Shown here piece after piece: positions 1 through 11,832 of a stretch of 64,000 nt of DNA. The stretch is from Luidia sarsii. Taxonomy: Eukaryota > Echinodermata > Asteroidea > Paxillosida > Luidiidae. The position numbers were made by a program, and so were the translations under genes. The stretch lies in assembly GCA_949987565.1 (NCBI GenBank), contig OX465113.1, forward strand, positions 819,764 to 883,763, in the 5' to 3' direction. Position 1 is the stretch's first letter. Each line of letters starts with the position of its first letter. The notes beneath the pieces are model-generated. The model searched no databases. It had not been told where the DNA came from and saw nothing but the letters and a program-made list of their open reading frames with translations.

Positions 1-3000
1 TACATTAAGGGATGGACTTCCTTTCATGAGGTGACCCAGTCAGCAAGAGGTCAATCCTTTGCCTCAACCAATTTCCTTCGAGAATTATTGGCGGTGATTG
101 GCTTTCATATGCGCGAACGATGTGACAAGTGTTGGGGGTAGATTTATAACCGGCGAGCCTGGTGTAATTGAAACCGCCAAACGGGGCACGAAGCTCGACC
201 TCTGCCGCAGTAACCGGCCCCCGCCTCCCCAGAAATGTCGTCATATCGTCTATTTTTAGTCCTTCCATAAAAGCTAACAGCATTTGGAAAAACACTCGTA
301 TACTGCACACTGCACTACGCACACAAAGTTGGTCAAATCTTACTCAACATCGGTTCAAATATCAGTTCGAACTGTCCATTGCTGAGTAGATCGTGCCTAA
401 CACTGGATAGGGCCATCCAGAATTGGCCAAAATGTTACCAGTAATGTAACACACTTGGTATTTGAATGGCGTGGTTTAGCCTAGGTTTGGCCAATATAAC
501 TGCAGTGTTTAGCCAATACTGTTATATGATTTTCATGGGATCGTTCCATGTGGTTATGTTATATAATGCTGCAAGCACATCGCCATAATGAATGGAAGTT
601 TGAACCGCCATTTTGTTGTTGTTGTTGTTGTTGTGTTAGGGATCTGTCATCGTATATGCGAGTCACAAAATCTTCTGTAATGTCCAGTCCGTGGCGTTAC
701 GTAAAATGACGCGAATGCGAACTGCCGTTAACGTTATACGCAGGCTGGCTACGCGGTCGTGTCCCCGCCGCTCAGCCGTGTGATTCACACACGCACATAT
801 ACGCACATCAGCACGTACAGGTGCAGACTACCCTCCTTATGTGGGTTCGTATGACTAGGAGCGGGGAGTGGGCAGAAGAGGGAGAAGGAGAAAAATCAAT
901 GTTTGTCGGCGCTTCCCCAGAAATTTGCTGTCTGTATTCCTCTGTTTATATATTTATGGCTGGAAAAATACGCAGCGCACTGCATAGACTGTGTTATGTT
1001 GGGTAGTCAACCGTTGAGGTCATAGTTTGCGTGTGACCCTGAATTCCTCCATAATAGGCCTATACAGATCCGCGCAAGGGAACGAACTTGGGGGCTTTCC
1101 TCTCCTATCCCACTCCCTCCTTCACCCCTCCCCTCCCCCTTTTCGGCAGTCGTGAGCGGATCGGCTTGTGCGCGCAGGTGTGTGTTGCGTGGACCGTCAG
1201 TAGGAATTACGTGTTCTAACGCTCGCACGGAATAGCGCAGTGCCAATGGTTGTGACGACCCAATTTACCTTTGGCCAAGCTGCGCACATTATGCCCCAGT
1301 AGACCGGAGCGAGCCTGATGCATTGCGCGCCGCAGTTCAACTCGAATCAATCGAGGAGGTTTTGCCCATTTCCGACGAGTAGCGAGAGCTGTATGCTAAA
1401 TGGTTTGCCCTGTTTGCCAAGCCAAAAATGGAAATTATATGTGATCATAGCGGACCATTGGTGCGCTAGATAACACAGGTTATCACCAAAAATGTGAGGC
1501 TGTCATTTCTGTGGAACGAGATATGAATGATTGCCTTTTGGAATAAATATTGATCATTGCGAAATTCAAGTTGAATGATAATGTACGTAGTGGTCGGCTT
1601 TTAAAGGCCAATACAACATTGGGAAGATCGGAAAACATCGATGTCCACAGATTTCATTCTAATTTACACAGTTTGTAGATGGTCATGATTGAATTCTCAT
1701 GTTGAAATCTTACGGTCTGGGATGCTGTTCTTCCCTAGAAATCTTCACTCAAACATCGACAAATAGTTTATTACTCGCAAGTCATAAACCATTTCTTACA
1801 CTACAGAATGGTGCAAAAACCGTGACGGTTTTTTACTTTTTCTACTTTTTCAGATTATCATTTGAGCTAAAACCCTCACAGGATTTCTTTTTGGGATGTT
1901 TAATGGTTTAACACAAAAACGGTGGCAATCTTTTGACCTTTACAAATGTTGTATAGGGCCTTTAAATTCAAGTACTGACAGTATATATGGCGTCTGTTTG
2001 AGCGTGAGATCGCTTCATCTCCACATCCTCATGTGCCCGGATTAATAGGTCCATCGTTGATGACCGAAGCCCAGACATTAATGTGGGAAGCTAGCAGAAG
2101 ATCACGAGTCTTCGGATAAATATTCATCCTCCATGAAAACCCAAGCCTATATATCAAATATTCATCCTCAGTGAAGACCGAAGCCTTCCCCGTGCCTTGT
2201 TGCAGGAGGTGATAATGCGTCCGACCGATTTATTACCCCCGTTTTTGACAGAGCGGCCCTCAGCGAAATTACGCTGACCGATATAAGAAGGGGTATAAGA
2301 GTTTCTCTGAAGTGAACGAGTGCACTAAATTGGGGACGTCTGAAACAATAGTAGGTCGCCCTGGACCTGTGCTGATGGCCGGGGATGGGCACTTTGGAGC
2401 ACAGCTATAGCCTGCCCAGACGACTCCTAACCTCCGTCTCGCCTTCCTCGTGCTTCAATGCATTCAGTCCCAGCGCTGTCTCTAATAATGCCGAATGCAG
2501 CCCAGTCGCCGAACAGTTTACTAGATGCTGAGAATCTTTACGAAACTCGGGTTCCCTTCAGTTCGGTATATACAGTGATCGCTCTCATCATTTCACGCCC
2601 TTTGAGTAATGCAGTTTTAAGGGCTCTTTTACACGACACGACCGTGGGGTGCCCAGTAAGAGGTGGGCCAGTATAGTAGGCCACTGTCTTATAACAGGCC
2701 AACTATTATAACCGTTTACGAAATGAAGGCTTACCCTCGGGCTTAGGCTTCGATCATATCTTACTCGTTATAATATCACAGGCCTCTAAAAACAAGCTTT
2801 TGGCGCCAGTTTCTTGGTGAATACTCTGTATACCTATCAAGCCAACAAAAACGTTCAAATTCGGAAACAAACCACAACCTGGATGTTTAGGTTTTGTCAG
2901 GCGGAGACGAAGCCTTAGCCCGAGCCACAGGCGTCACAGGCGCGCCTAGCTCGGCGTCTTCATGGGTTTGTGGAGGCTGGAAGTCCGGCATAGGGGTCGA

Positions 3001-3240
3001 GGTCAGAGTACCCGGCCTCTCGTCCTTCTTACCCGACTGCCTGGCAGCACAGACTGATTATCATGCCGGGTTGCATGGCCCCACCCACTGGGACAGATTA
3101 CAGGCCGAGCAGCGAGCCCCCTGTGAGCTGCACGCACGGGAGTGTTGCGTGCCTGAGACCGCACCGGGCGATACTTTACATAACGAGATGAACTCACGGC
3201 CAAGAGAAGATTCGGATATTTGTTTGTTTTTCTCTTCTCA
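1..3240. other. 5' flanking, no supported gene
   Basis: I see no reliable coding exon here. There is a GTT/TTG triplet run at about 612-635, a CpG-containing stretch around 690-790, and a short local duplication of an 'aaatattcatcctc' motif followed by 'gtgaagaccgaagcc' or a similar string near 2115-2185. A minus-strand open frame of 105 codons at 5-322 has no recognisable family. The missing first exon(s) of the double-PHD gene may lie here, but none could be assigned. Confidence 0.5.
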
Positions 3241-3366
3241 GACGATCTCTCAATGTATTATCAGGAGGAAGAGCACCTTCGAGTATTTAGCGAGCTGCCG
3301 CCCACCAGTCATGGATGGCTTACAATGCGCCCCATCGACAACAAATTCGGTCCCGAGTTCGTGGCG
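3241..3366 (+). other. Orphan open frame, possible upstream exon
   Basis: After a good acceptor-like pyrimidine run ending at 3241, one frame reads MYYQEEEHLRVFSELPPTSH and continues through ...RPIDNKFGPEFVAWED to a TAG at 3364. Composition looks coding, and it lies 190 bases before the first solid PHD exon. No donor gives the phase 0 that exon needs, apart from a poor GTGGCG site. It could be a mis-spliced-looking real exon, an exon of another transcript, or chance. Confidence 0.2.
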
Positions 3367-3555
3367 TGGGAAGATTAGGCAATCGTCGGAGACGGTCCCT
3401 CAATTCCCAATCGACGAACATCTTCAAGTCTCGAGCGCCGTGTGTAGCGGCACCCCGCCCACCAGCGATTGATGACTTAGCGGACAACGAGCTCACTTAA
3501 ACTGTATTTAATAATGGTCTGACTGTCTCTCTTTCCCCCCTCTACCACGACGCAG

Positions 3556-3712
3556 CGTATTCGCAAAACTCACGGGCCGGACTTTGAGCAAGAGCCGCTG
3601 TGCAAGCAGTCCACCTATGAGGAGCGATGCGACTACTGCTCCTTCCAGGCCGGCTGCAACAAGTTCGGCGACGCCGAGGAGCTTCTGGTCTGCAAAGACT
3701 GCAGTCTGAAAG
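3556..3712 (+). CDS. PHD-SAM exon: first half of PHD finger 1
   Basis: The acceptor follows the pyrimidine run ending 'cgcag'; the donor is GTGAGC. Entry is phase 0 and exit phase 1. It encodes [14 protein letters not shown] followed by CDYC and CKDC, the first zinc ligands of the double PHD module. Confidence 0.85.
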
Positions 3713-6700
3713 GTGAGCTGACGCCCGGAATGGACGGCCGGGGACAGGGGTGGGGAGGAGGTAGAGATCGACCCATACGATGCCGACCACCAAACCAATA
3801 TGGCATCCCGAAAAAAAAAGATAGACCAAAGTTGCCTTTGGGGGGTTATTTTGCTTCGATTGTGAAAAATTGTGTTTATTTGTCTTCTGTCTGAATTTTA
3901 GCTTTTACGTCGTGGAATATTCATCTTAGAAAACTTGTTTATGCAAGATCGCCCAAAACAAGGCTGAAAAGCTACTCAAGGTTAAGGGCTAGAGAAAGAA
4001 GGAGATAGAGAAGGACTCGGGAAGGCCGGAGATAGGAATTAACATTCCTTTTTTCGAGATTTAAAACCAAGTATACGTGCCGTTATTGCGCGTGCGTGTC
4101 CCTATACAGCTTCCCGCACCACGACGTGACCCGTTGTGATTGAAAGAGTCTTATTGCCAAAGGACCGTCATTACTTGAGACTACTAAGTCTTCCTGGAGA
4201 CACACAAGCCTCGCCTTATCGGCTGCAACCCCCCCCCCCCCCCACACGGCTTTCATCTCCCTCCACGTGATCCCAAATGACGTCATTCACCGGGGAAAAG
4301 CGGCTGTCGCTGATAGAGTTTGTCCGCTATTCCCCACAGGAGCCCAGCTTGCACGGCTCTCTCACTCTCTCTCTCCGCCCGCCTTTGGTCGGGATCGATG
4401 AAACAAAAAAATGTCGCCATAATTATCTCAGTGCGTATACCCTTCCCTGGCCCAGTCCGCCGACATCGACATTTTTCCCAGTTTGTGATAAATCTGAGGC
4501 AATTTGCACGCACTATGTGAATGAGTAATATATTCCTGAGCAGATGGTCGGGGCAGGGTGTATGATATCCAGGTGAGGGCCTTGATCGATTGCATTTGAC
4601 CAGATTGTAGAGACCTATGAAGCACCCGATGTGGCAATCATTGACAACGCCGATAGAGACAGTGAGTGATATTACAATCTTCACGTGGTACACCTTGTTC
4701 CCACTAATGCAATCAAACTACACGGCCCTGTACCTTGGTATGGCTATCTCGTATGGCCGTTGATGGGACCTGGCGTGGCCGGTAGCCACTCTCAGGCTCC
4801 TGGTACTCCGGTAAAGCGGTGCACTGCACCGATGCCATTGAGTGATTATCATGTGTGCTTGATTATGCTGGTTCTGTGTCTCTCTCCCGTAGTCCATCCG
4901 TCATGTATGCGGTACTCGCCCGAGTTGGCCGAGCGGTCTCGCCTCTCCCCCTGGCAGTGCATGGACTGCAAGACCTGCCTGGTGTGCAACGATTCGGGAG
5001 ACGCTGTAAGTACAGTGAACCCCTTCTCCTCCTCCTCCTCCTACTCCACCTCCAAGTCCGACAAGGTAGGGATCGTACGGGCGCTGCACATCACCCCATG
5101 CAGTGAGTCTTTAATCACTCATCCCCCTAGGACCGATCCCGACTCGCGCTGTGGTCGCCTCTATGCCTAGGTGCCTTGCAACATCAACGATTTACATTTT
5201 TGAAAGAAATTGCAGATACATGTAGCAAGAAACAAGAGAAAAACCACGCCCAAAAGATGATTGTCTAATTGGTAAGGCAATTAAAGAGCACCCATCCTGT
5301 CTGTTTAAATGTCGCCTATTTTCATCAGCTTTTCATTGTATTTTTTTCCGTTTTAGGACAAACTACTGTTTTGTGACTCGTGTGACAAAGGCTACCACAT
5401 GGCGTGCCACTACCCACCGGTATATAAACAGCCAGAAGGTAGGTCAGAGGTCATGCTCGTCCGTCACGCGACCCGAGCCTCGGTTGGCGTTTCCTTCGCT
5501 GGTTCGCGCCCGTCTAATGACCGTTGCGTGAGATGCTTCGCGCGGCAACCAGCGCGCGAATCACCGATCCGAGGTTGCGGATCTGCGTGAGAGCAAAGAG
5601 TACGGAATAAATCACAGGCGATCATCCCATGAAAAAAGGGATGGACTTGCCCCTGAATCGTCAATGTCTGTGTGAAAATGGGCCGATAAGTGAAGGGAAT
5701 GTTATCATTCACTATGTCCCTATTGAATAGTCTTCTCTGACGGGCTGCCAGCACGCTGACAACAGCATCTGATAATCGCATCCGATTATGCACCTAATCA
5801 CCCCTACACAAGCAGACGGCTTTTCCCCGCCGTTTCACTTTCCTCTTTCGCGAAACCGATCGAATGTGATAGGATGGCAATATGGAAGCTGTCTGTACGG
5901 TCAGCACTTCATTTTCGCGAACATCCGAGCGTCGATCATCCCCTGCCGAGTGCCGGCGATACATTTCAGACTCATGTACGTATGGCACGTTTTGGTGACT
6001 TCTCTTTTTCAAGATCTCGTTGGATTAGACGTTTTCCTGATCATTTCGGTGAGACCAAAACCTTTTGGACGCAGTGAAGTTTGATATAGGGGTACATTCC
6101 GATGACTCGCTGCTGGGTTGTTGTACGGCATTATCAATGTCTAGTGCGTGTCAGTTCACAGTCGTGCGTTCGCCCATTTTCTGCACTTTTCATGAAAGCA
6201 TTTGAAAGCACGCCCCCACAAGGCCAAGCCAACCGAATCGCGACATTGACAATAACACTGATTATGTACGCATGGACCGTGTAGACGTACCTACCCCCCC
6301 CCCCCACACACACACACACAACCGAACAAGTCAGATTTTAATTCACAACCGTGTATGTATTTCTCTGTTCACTCATTTCGTTTTCAAGGTAGTTTTGTGC
6401 GTGGGCTTTCGCTTAAAGCAGCCATTCCCTTGCCTTCATGTTCCCCTTAAGTTGGCAATGTTCCGTGCTGGGACTACTTTGGGAAGAAATAGGCTATCGG
6501 GCTTTTCACAAACGTCGGCTGAGACAGATCATAAGAATGTACTGGGTTTAGATTCAGGTAGTAATGGAGAAAGGTAGTTTTTAATCCCCATTTCCTCTAT
6601 CTGTTTATGCCATGTAAATGGTCCTCCTAGGATTGGAACGCCACATCATCTAACTGTTAATGATTTCAATATTGCTGGTCATTCTACTCATAAACTTCCC

Positions 6701-8823
6701 TGATTCCCTAGTTAGTAAAGTTTTTAGTGTTTCTAAAAAAACACCGACTCTTTCCACATGGACATGCACCGTGGGCATGCATCTTTGGTGTATTAGGTAA
6801 TGGTAATTCAATGAGGGTTTGCCCTACTCGACGTCATAAGCACTGACTGCCCAGTGCTTGGACAAAGCCTCATTGAATTACATTGTCCTCAAGGAAAACA
6901 TCATGTTATATCTATCAATCTATGAAGTTTTGGGTAACCAAGACAAAGTTTGAACCAAGCCCAAGCCTGACCTTGGACACGATGCCGTTGGTCCTTGTTG
7001 CAGGTGACGTCACAAGGTCAGACAGCGCCCTCACCGATGTCAAAACCTGCCCTGATCTTTAAGTTTTCTCTACTCTGTTCACACAGGCAAGTGGGTGTGC
7101 TTCACGTGTGAACGAGACGAAGAGATGGCGTACTACTCAAGCGACGGCAGTGCCGTGCTCTCTAGCAACGAGGGTAAGAACAGTTTCTGATTGGTCGGAT
7201 GAAAGTGTGGGGGAGGCTGATAATGATACACGCAAACAGTATATGTTGTAATGGCACAACCTAATCTTTATAAATAAGTACTATGAATATGTTATATGAA
7301 ATGTGCTTAATTTTTAGTATCAAATGATCAGCAGGGTCTAAGAATATCTTGATGTCAATCTTTATCAGGTATGAGAGATTTCTAAGATCCAATTTGTGGC
7401 CGTTTTGTTTCCATTATCAGCAGATTTCTACAGTCTTCAGTCTTCCCCTGGGGAGCCAGGCTCGGTCCCGCCCATCAACGAGGCCACGAAAGAAGCGAGG
7501 TGATTATTTGGATGCGCCATTTCCCCCATCCCATTCAAAGCTACGTAAACGAGGCAGTACACACAGTACTCTGGTAGACTGGTACTTGGCTAACTGGTAC
7601 CCTTCCTATGACGTGGGTATTGGTGCTGTATCTCATGGGTATACTGAGATGGCCGCACTGTGCACAGCAAGGAGCTTGCCACCGCCCATGCATCGTAGCC
7701 ATAAAGAACTAACCACATGCGTGTTCAGATTCAGAGTCGAGAATAATTGGCTGCGTCTTCAAATTACCCACGAGTCTATGAAAGCCACTGGCTAGCGGCT
7801 GCAGGCACTTACGAGAGACTTGTGTGTAAAATCAGTGCCACTGGAATGCTGGATACACATAACTATGATCTGGAGTATGCAGTCCAGTGTACCAATCCAA
7901 TGCTAATAAACCACATGAATTATTGGTATGATTTCCGTAGCCCTACCCCAGGCAAGGTCAGCCCAGACGTGGCCACGCCCAGCCTGTCCAACGCCGCTAG
8001 TCTCCCGGAGCAGTCGGCCACGTCGCGCACCAACAGGGACTTCCACATGACGGACCCCGTGGACTGGGGCATCCAGGACGTGGTGCGCTACTTCCAGGCA
8101 CACGGCTTCCCCGAACAGAGCATCGCCTTCCAGGAACAGGTAGGCGACTGGTGGATAAGACTAGTAGCTATGAGAGGGATGAGGGCGCTATTTAAAGTAA
8201 TCCGTTCAAGCCGATCCGGACCTGGTTCCATTAAGCAGCTAATGCCTCACTGACGTCACCAGAAATCTACCCAAGGTTAATTTGATTTCCAGACGTCTTT
8301 TCCCGAAGCCGAGGTTTCAAATTCCCAATGTCTAACACTGGGGCTGAGATCGAGATCTTACAACGCACAAGAATGGGCTTGAGACTTGGACCGAGATCTC
8401 AGTGCTCAACATGCAGTGTTCGAGACGAACACTACCAGCAGATTAAAATCCATTTCAGGCGCAGTCTTCTTTCGTTTCTCATTGCCAACACAACATGCAA
8501 TCGCCATACCAGAATTGTCTTGTAACTCTCTCTCTCGTCATCTCTCATCCGTTTGTAATCTGCAGGAGATAGACGGCAAGTCCCTGCTTCTCATGAAGCG
8601 CTTGGACGTGCTGACGGGACTGTCCCTCAAGCTAGGCCCCGCCCTCAAGATCTACAACCACGTGATACGCCTGCAGCTCTTCTGCAAGCACGGCGGCAAG
8701 CCCAAGACTGGCAAGGGCGCCCCCAACGACAGCGCGCCCTCCGGCGTACCACCCAAGCCGACCGGTAAGGCATCGGCCACGTCGCCTGCGTCGACCACAT
8801 CTGCTGTGGCGCCCAAGAAGTAG
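3556..8823 (+). CDS. Double PHD finger + SAM domain protein (5' partial)
   Basis: Predicted nuclear chromatin-reader protein. Seven exons join in phase: 3556-3712, 4893-5005, 5357-5438, 7087-7173, 7434-7499, 7952-8139 and 8566-8823. Together they give 951 nt, or 316 residues plus a TAG stop. The N-terminal half is two fused PHD fingers. Cys pairs begin at CDYC, then [33 protein letters not shown] and WVCFTC. This is the arrangement of the tandem PHD of KAT6A/B and DPF1-3, which binds acylated histone H3 tails. A basic segment (RPRKKRGK) looks like a nuclear localisation signal. The C-terminal SAM domain, from about residue 203 ([14 protein letters not shown] ... [10 protein letters not shown]), resembles SAMD13/SAMD1 and L3MBTL-type SAM domains, which oligomerise. 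No MYST acetyltransferase domain follows. The start codon and first exon were not found, so the N-terminus is open. The family call is firm; orthology to a named gene is not. Confidence 0.85.
3956..4050 (+). repeat. Dispersed repeat segment
   Basis: AACAAGGCTGAAAAGCTACT, GGTTAAGGGCTAGAGAAAGA and the following GGAGATAGGAATTAACATTC match parts of 32863-33132 and, more loosely, 43430-43530. This marks another dispersed family with a copy in the PHD-SAM intron. Confidence 0.7.
4229..4243. repeat. Poly(C) run
   Basis: Fifteen consecutive C in the first visible intron of the PHD-SAM gene. A similar C run with (CA)n is at about 6295-6320. Confidence 0.9.
4893..5005 (+). CDS. PHD-SAM exon: end of PHD1, start of PHD2
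   Basis: Encodes [20 protein letters not shown] and then [18 protein letters not shown]. The HPSC...SPEL pattern matches the first PHD finger of KAT6 and DPF proteins. Donor GTAAGT, exit phase 0. Confidence 0.9.
5357..5438 (+). CDS. PHD-SAM exon: PHD2 core
   Basis: Encodes [20 protein letters not shown] with the HxxC zinc ligands, ending at PPVYKQPE. Acceptor 'ttttag', donor GTAGGT, exit phase 1. Confidence 0.9.
7087..7173 (+). CDS. PHD-SAM exon: PHD2 end
   Basis: Encodes [20 protein letters not shown] and a short Ser-rich linker. WVCFTC supplies the last two zinc ligands of PHD2. Acceptor 'cacag', donor GTAAGA; phase 1 in and out. Confidence 0.9.
7434..7499 (+). CDS. PHD-SAM exon: basic linker, probable NLS
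   Basis: With the acceptor at 7433 and donor GTGATT, the exon is phase 1 to 1 and reads [20 protein letters not shown], joining GK in the next exon. The phase match and the RPRKKRGK cluster favour this choice. A second acceptor at 7420 would open another frame ([20 protein letters not shown]) that ends in phase 2 and does not join the usual next exon start. Confidence 0.6.
7952..8139 (+). CDS. PHD-SAM exon: linker and first half of SAM
   Basis: A Ser/Thr/Pro-rich linker runs into [20 protein letters not shown] and EQSIAFQEQ, the first helices of a SAM domain. The Trp and the VxxF pattern are typical. Acceptor 'ccccag', donor GTAGGC, exit phase 0. Confidence 0.88.
8566..8823 (+). CDS. PHD-SAM terminal exon: SAM second half and tail
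   Basis: Encodes [20 protein letters not shown] then [17 protein letters not shown], the second half of the SAM fold. A Lys/Pro/Ser/Thr-rich low-complexity tail follows, ending in APKK and TAG at 8821. The SAM intron sits just before the conserved EIDGKSLL motif. Confidence 0.92.
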   Translation, partial: EIDGKSLLLMKRLDVLTGLSLKLGPALKIYNHVIRLQLFCKHGGKPKTGKGAPNDSAPSGVPPKPTGKASATSPASTTSAVAPKK

Positions 8824-9210
8824 CGTCCACGTGTCGTGCACTCGCACTGACGCCCCTGCGACCGCCATTTTACCACGCCAGGATCGTTGCGTGTGTCGGT
8901 AGGTCGAGCGTGGCCTCTGCGCGCATGTGCAGTGGGAGTGATAATATGGGGGTTGGTGAGGAGAGCGTTATTATTGTCCAACGTGTGTCGGAAATTGGCG
9001 GGATTCGAAATCGGTTTTGATTTCTTTTCTGCGCCTTTTCAATATATTCAAGCTGACGTCATTCGATGTGGAGAGAAGCCAGTTTGTGCAGGCGAGTAAT
9101 ATTCCATAAATCTATGGCAAACTAGTCGGTTAAAATGCGTTCATTTCACCAAAAAGCTTAGCCACCTGTCGCAAGTTCGTGTGGATCCGGTCTGGTTTTG
9201 TAAATTCAAA

Positions 9211-9216
9211 AATAAA
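9211..9216 (+). other. Candidate poly(A) signal for the PHD-SAM gene
   Basis: AATAAA lies 388 bases after the stop codon, and a further AATAAA is at 9341-9346. Either is a plausible 3' end; there is no transcript evidence. Confidence 0.4.
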
Positions 9217-11570
9217 TAAAACGTACTTAACGCTCCGCCATCGACAACCATCAATTTGTGCCGCCTCGTTTTGGTCCATCGAATATGACGTCAGCCCATC
9301 ATTTACGAATGAGCCTTTATATGCCGGCAGACGGGCGGAAAATAAAACGACCTTGAACACCCCTTCAGCTATAATGGAGCCTCCCCACACCTGGCGTTGT
9401 TTTGTAGTAATACTGACGCCTCGCGTGGATCGATTTTGTACACGGAAATGCTGCAGAGAAAAAATGGCGGACTGAGGTCAGTAGTTGCTCGGTTCTGCTC
9501 AAGTATTCAGAATTCAGATCAGCTGAAAATAAATGCTTTGATATAATGATATACGAGTCTTGAATTAAACTAAAGATGTAGTCTCTCTGGGGCTAGTGTT
9601 AATACAATGCAAATGGTTGAACTGTAGCGCCACGGGTGTGACTTTTTGCCTCTAAGAACTGGCAGCCTGACATATGCAATGTATGCAAGGGCGCCACAAT
9701 ACGGGGCTTCATAGCTCTGATGGGAAAACGTTGGTAGGCCTATCCATTTTTTTAAGAGATTCTTGCTTCCATCACTTTCAGTGCCCTGAAACCAGTGCCC
9801 GTTACTTGACTTTCTTCCTCGGATCTCATCAGAAAGGGGTAACTTGGAAGTGAGCGTTGATTTTAATGTAGCTTTAAAGGTGGTTCTTGTTTTGGTTCTG
9901 GTAGACGTCAAGATTCAGCCGTATGACTACGGGTAAGAAATAATGAACAGATCCACCCTGGGTTCTAATGGAACCTTCTTTTCGATTTTTACCTTTGTTG
10001 AATATTTCGTACGAGTTGATTGATTTTGTATCGTTTTGTAATTCAACTTATGAGCATATACAAGTGGAACACTCTGACTTAATAATAATGCCCATGTAAT
10101 GCAGACTCTGTATAAAAAGTGTGAAATAACCATAGGTGTATTTAATTAAACTATGCAACCCTGTCCTCACGATTTAGGTTCCTACAATGGTTAGGGGAGC
10201 AGTTGAACTTTTATTTTTTCAGAAGAAACGCGGCTCCTGGAAGATCATCGCCGAATTGTTTGTTATCACTGCAACAATATATGGCTGGCTTTATATGAAC
10301 ACTTGGTGGCAGCAGAGCAGACATATACTTCGTAAATCTGAGCATGCGCACGATTGAAATTCCCCAACATGGTTACCCTGAAATGGACCCTCTTATTAAA
10401 TAAAAACTGGTGTTGTTTTCAAAACTCTAGTATATATATACATATATTTGCGTAACTTCAAATGTACACAATTAGTGAGGATAAACCATCCGCCCTTTAA
10501 AGAAGTGAAATCATGTCTGTGTGTCATTTTGGAGAGCAGTGTCTCCGAAAAGCACAATATTGTTTCCGTTTATGTCGATTGGTTGTCAGACGGGGACAAC
10601 TTTTTTGTCTGTGTCCCGAGCGTATCATCCCATGCACAGGTTCAGCGTGCAATTGAAGGTTTTCTGCACTTCCCTGTTGCAACCAATGCAAACCAGACTG
10701 TGTTTGTGCTATTTGGAAGGAAATAATTGTCAATTTTCTCCGACAACTCCACGCGTGGAACGTTCACCGGTCTGGTTCGTGTGGGCTCGTTTGTAACTTG
10801 TCTGTTACTTATAGAAGTGAAGCTTAGTTCTGAAGAAAAGGAGGTACACTTCGTCAGCTGCACCGGTATCCAGCCTAAACTGTGGAGAAATGACGCACAG
10901 ATCTGGCCAGACATTGGTACTTTATTATCAACTGTTTATTAGAATTATTGGGTGAAATTTGACTAGTTTCGGTCAGGACTTGCTCTGTTATGGGGCAAGT
11001 TGTTTTTTTTCAATACTTCGCAGCTGTGATTCCGATATTAGTCAAATTGTAAGCCTTCAAATATGCAGTCGATATCTGATCCAACAATGAGCGAGATTTT
11101 GTGAGCTTTCTTTTTTGGCAGTGTCCAACTAACATGACTCCTTTATCCGGAGCGTCCCGTGATTGTACATAACATGGATAAGGACCCGAGCTTAGTACTC
11201 TATTGGATTAGCTTATCGTAACTATTAATATATGTGAATAGTGATGGTGGACGGGTGACGTGTAAATTGATTTGTATATTATACATAACGACGAGATTGC
11301 TGCAAAGAATAAACATCGGTTAATGTCAATCCCATTGTGTTCTGTCCGTTTGTTTTTGTGTGAAATAGTAAATTCGGGAGGAATTAAAATTATATAAAGG
11401 TGAAAAGAGTATGGATAAGAGCAAATCTCTTGACAAACTGTCATTTTATGAAGATTTGATCATCAACTAGAACGCAAATATCATCATGTCCATCTAGAAG
11501 TGGATTTAATTTGAAAGCAAAAACCTCAGAAATAAAAAAAAGACATTGTGAAGTGATCTTGTAGATGGAT
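9217..11570. other. Intergenic, AT-rich, no supported gene
   Basis: Open frames at 9570-9911, 10448-10726 and 10727-10942 are short, unrecognised and lack convincing splice context. A GAGCATGCGCA motif (NRF1-like half palindrome) is at 10340-10350. AATAAA on the minus strand at 10921-10926 could serve the minus-strand candidate exon at 11571. Confidence 0.45.
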
Positions 11571-11832
11571 TCATTGGATGGACGGTCGAAGCTCATTGGG
11601 CCGGCTGTGGAAAGCATCCATGATCATCTTCTCCGCGTCGGCATCGTCGGTCTCTGATTGGCCATCGGACGATGACGTCACCCTGTAGGCGGCCACATTC
11701 CTCATGTGCCGAGCCGGCTTGGGGTCGTTGTCAGCCATAGCCTTCTGTCGTTGCTGCGGTTGCTGGAGACGTAGTAGTTGACGACAGCGAGCCATAGCCA
11801 TAGGAAGAGATGAGTAATCCGTCAGATTCATC
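11571..11832 (-). CDS. Candidate terminal exon, unknown minus-strand gene
   Basis: Following an acceptor-like sequence (reverse complement of 11833-11850), a frame reads MNLTDYSSLPMAMARCRQLL, a Gln-rich stretch, then an acidic Ser-rich tail (TSSSDGQSETDDADAEKMIM) to a TGA at 11571. Composition is protein-like and it is the densest coding-looking stretch between 9 and 22 kb. I recognise no family. It could be the cytoplasmic tail of a membrane protein whose other exons lie at higher coordinates, but no in-phase partner was established. Confidence 0.35.

Noticed and set aside
5..322. 105-codon minus-strand open frame at the window start
   Set aside because: No family recognised, no splice context and close to the window edge. 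It could be an exon, but cannot be supported.
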